From: an uncultured Treponema sp.
GTDB taxonomy: Bacteria > Spirochaetota > Spirochaetia > Treponematales > Treponemataceae
Direction of reading: 5' to 3'
Length of the DNA: 7,069 bases
NCBI GenBank assembly: GCA_946538875.1
Contig: CAMNHD010000078.1
Coordinates: 1-7,069, forward strand
A program made the translations under genes and the position numbers. Shown here one piece after another: positions 5,766-7,069 of the stretch. Below the pieces are notes generated by a model. That model saw only the letters and a list, made by a program, of their open reading frames with translations. It made no database searches and was not told the DNA's origin. The first letter of the stretch is position 1. Each line of letters starts with the position of its first letter.

Positions 5766-7069
5766 TCAGAACAGACCGCTAATCACTCCGTCATCATTCA
5801 CATCGATATTCAGCGCAGAAGGAGCCTTTGGAAGACCGGGCATATCCACCATGTCACCGGCAAAAGCCACGACAAAACCCGCACCGCTGTACAGCTGCAC
5901 GTCACGCACAGGGAAAACGTAATCCTTTGGAGCACCGATTGCAGACTTGTTGTGACTGATTGAATTCTGGGTCTTGGCCATGCAGATTGGAAGATTTCCG
6001 TAACCGTTCTTCTGGTATTCAGCAAGCTTCTTCTTAGCCTTGTCCTCGAATTCAACAGACCTTGCGCGGTAAATCTTTGTGGCAAGAATCTTGATTTTAT
6101 TTTCCAGAGTCTCTTCAAGCGGATAGGCCGGAGTGAACTCAGACTTCTTCTGTGTAAGCTCCACCACTTTTTCAGCCAGTTCCACAGCACCGTCGCCGCC
6201 CTTTTCCCAGCCTTCGCAGATAACCGCAGTCGAACCGGCAGCGGAAGCAAGTTCCTGCACAGCCGCAAGTTCATTTTCCGTATCGCTGACGAATCTGTTA
6301 AGCGCGACAATAACAGGCACCTTGAACTGAGCCATATTCTCGATATGAGTGCGCAGATTCTCGAATCCAGCCTTGAGCGCCGGAATATTCTCCGCATTAA
6401 GGTCAGCCTTTGCAACCCCGCCGTGCATCTTGAGCGCCCTGACAGTTGCGACAATCACAACAGCGTCAGGAGAAAGACCGTTCAGGCGGCACTTGATGTC
6501 ACAGAATTTCTCGGCACCAAGATCCGCCGCAAACCCGGCTTCGGTAACAACATAGTCACCAGTTGCAAGCGCACAGAGAGTCGCATTGATACTGTTGCAG
6601 CCATGCGCGATGTTTGCAAACGGGCCGCCGTGGATAAAAGCCGGAGTATGTTCCAAAGTCTGAACCAGATTGGGGCGGATTGCATCCTTGAGCAGAGCGG
6701 CCACCGCACCAGTGCACTTGAGCTCGCCGAAAGTGACAGGCTGCTTGGTATAAGTCTGCCCGATTGTAATACGGGAAATGCGTTCCTTAAGTTCAGAAAT
6801 AGTCTTGGACAGACACACAATCGCCATGATTTCCGAAGCAACAGAAATCTGGAAGTGGGATTCCCTTGGCACACCGTCAATGCGGCTGCCCAGACCGATA
6901 ATCACGTTGCGGAGAGCACGGTCGTTCAAGTCCACGCAGCGTTTCCAGGAAATTGTCCTCGGGTCGATTCCAAGTTCGTTGCCCTGCTGAATATGGTTGT
7001 CTATGAGAGCCGCCATCAGATTGTTCGCGGCAGTGATGGCGTGGATGTCACCCGTAAAGTGCAGGTTGA
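5766..7069 (-). CDS. fhs: Formate-tetrahydrofolate ligase, C-terminal part (5' end outside window)
   Basis: The enzyme joins formate to tetrahydrofolate with ATP, giving 10-formyl-tetrahydrofolate for purine and formyl-Met synthesis, serine/glycine exchange, or acetogenic carbon flow in the cytoplasm. The frame is open to the window edge, and 433 codons are visible. The residues at the edge (NLHFTGDIHAIT) continue the family sequence, so the ATG at 7016 is an internal Met and not the start. Family members are about 560 residues, so roughly 120 N-terminal residues, including the ATP-binding P-loop, are missing here. Visible signatures are GGPFANIAHG (minus strand, near 6600-6630), the family motif VATVRALKMHGG (near 6420-6455), ICEGWEKGGDG (near 6190-6220) and the C-terminal GDMVDMPGLPKAPSALNIDV ending in GLF. 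No frameshift is seen. It converges on the chitinase gene and is probably unrelated to it. A homoacetogenic role cannot be inferred from this gene alone. Confidence 0.96.
   Translation of the reverse strand, partial: NLHFTGDIHAITAANNLMAALIDNHIQQGNELGIDPRTISWKRCVDLNDRALRNVIIGLGSRIDGVPRESHFQISVASEIMAIVCLSKTISELKERISRITIGQTYTKQPVTFGELKCTGAVAALLKDAIRPNLVQTLEHTPAFIHGGPFANIAHGCNSINATLCALATGDYVVTEAGFAADLGAEKFCDIKCRLNGLSPDAVVIVATVRALKMHGGVAKADLNAENIPALKAGFENLRTHIENMAQFKVPVIVALNRFVSDTENELAAVQELASAAGSTAVICEGWEKGGDGAVELAEKVVELTQKKSEFTPAYPLEETLENKIKILATKIYRARSVEFEDKAKKKLAEYQKNGYGNLPICMAKTQNSISHNKSAIGAPKDYVFPVRDVQLYSGAGFVVAFAGDMVDMPGLPKAPSALNIDVNDDGVISGLF

Noticed and set aside
6482..6880. Alternative minus-strand frames inside fhs (132 and 214 codons)
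   Set aside because: They overlap the clearly recognised formate-tetrahydrofolate ligase frame and have Arg/Leu/Ser-rich, shadow-like composition.

Overview
The window looks like a bacterial chromosome segment from a chitin-degrading anaerobe. A host-associated spirochete of the Treponema type is my best guess. The reasons are two large lipoprotein chitinases with relaxed lipoboxes, a folate-dependent formate-activating enzyme, and a strong strand asymmetry in base composition. This assignment is an inference; no rRNA or other phylogenetic marker is present.

Layout. Positions 1-169 are a T-rich leader ending in a strong ribosome binding site. Positions 170-2227 (+) encode a 685-residue ChiA-like GH18 chitinase lipoprotein: GH18, then an Ig-like module, then a C-terminal CBM5/12 chitin-binding module. 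Positions 2228-2771 have no convincing gene. They hold 22 full copies plus one partial copy of a degenerate 19-bp tandem repeat (2247-2674), bracketed by a 9-bp perfect inverted repeat, then two small hairpins and an AT-rich stretch. Positions 2772-5603 (+) encode a 943-residue lipoprotein: CBM5/12, then GH18, then the same Ig-like module, then a second GH18. Positions 5604-5765 are a convergent intergenic region with two hairpins that read as tandem terminators for the minus strand. Positions 5766-7069 (-) are the C-terminal three quarters of formate-tetrahydrofolate ligase (fhs), running off the window end.

How they work together. The two lipoproteins would sit on the cell envelope and attack chitin with complementary catalytic types. 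The first is ChiA-like (subfamily A, with an insertion domain and a Met-x-Tyr-Asp motif). The second carries two insertion-free domains (Gln-x-Tyr-Asn motif). They share a recently related Ig-like module and Pro/Glu linkers. fhs belongs to one-carbon metabolism and has no evident functional link.

The least explained part is the repeat-filled gap. Base composition of the + strand flips from G/T-rich to A/C-rich across it, although both flanking genes lie on the same strand. That is the direction expected where replication forks converge, or at an inversion or translocation junction. The array therefore may mark a structural boundary of the chromosome. This is a hypothesis that whole-replicon skew would settle.
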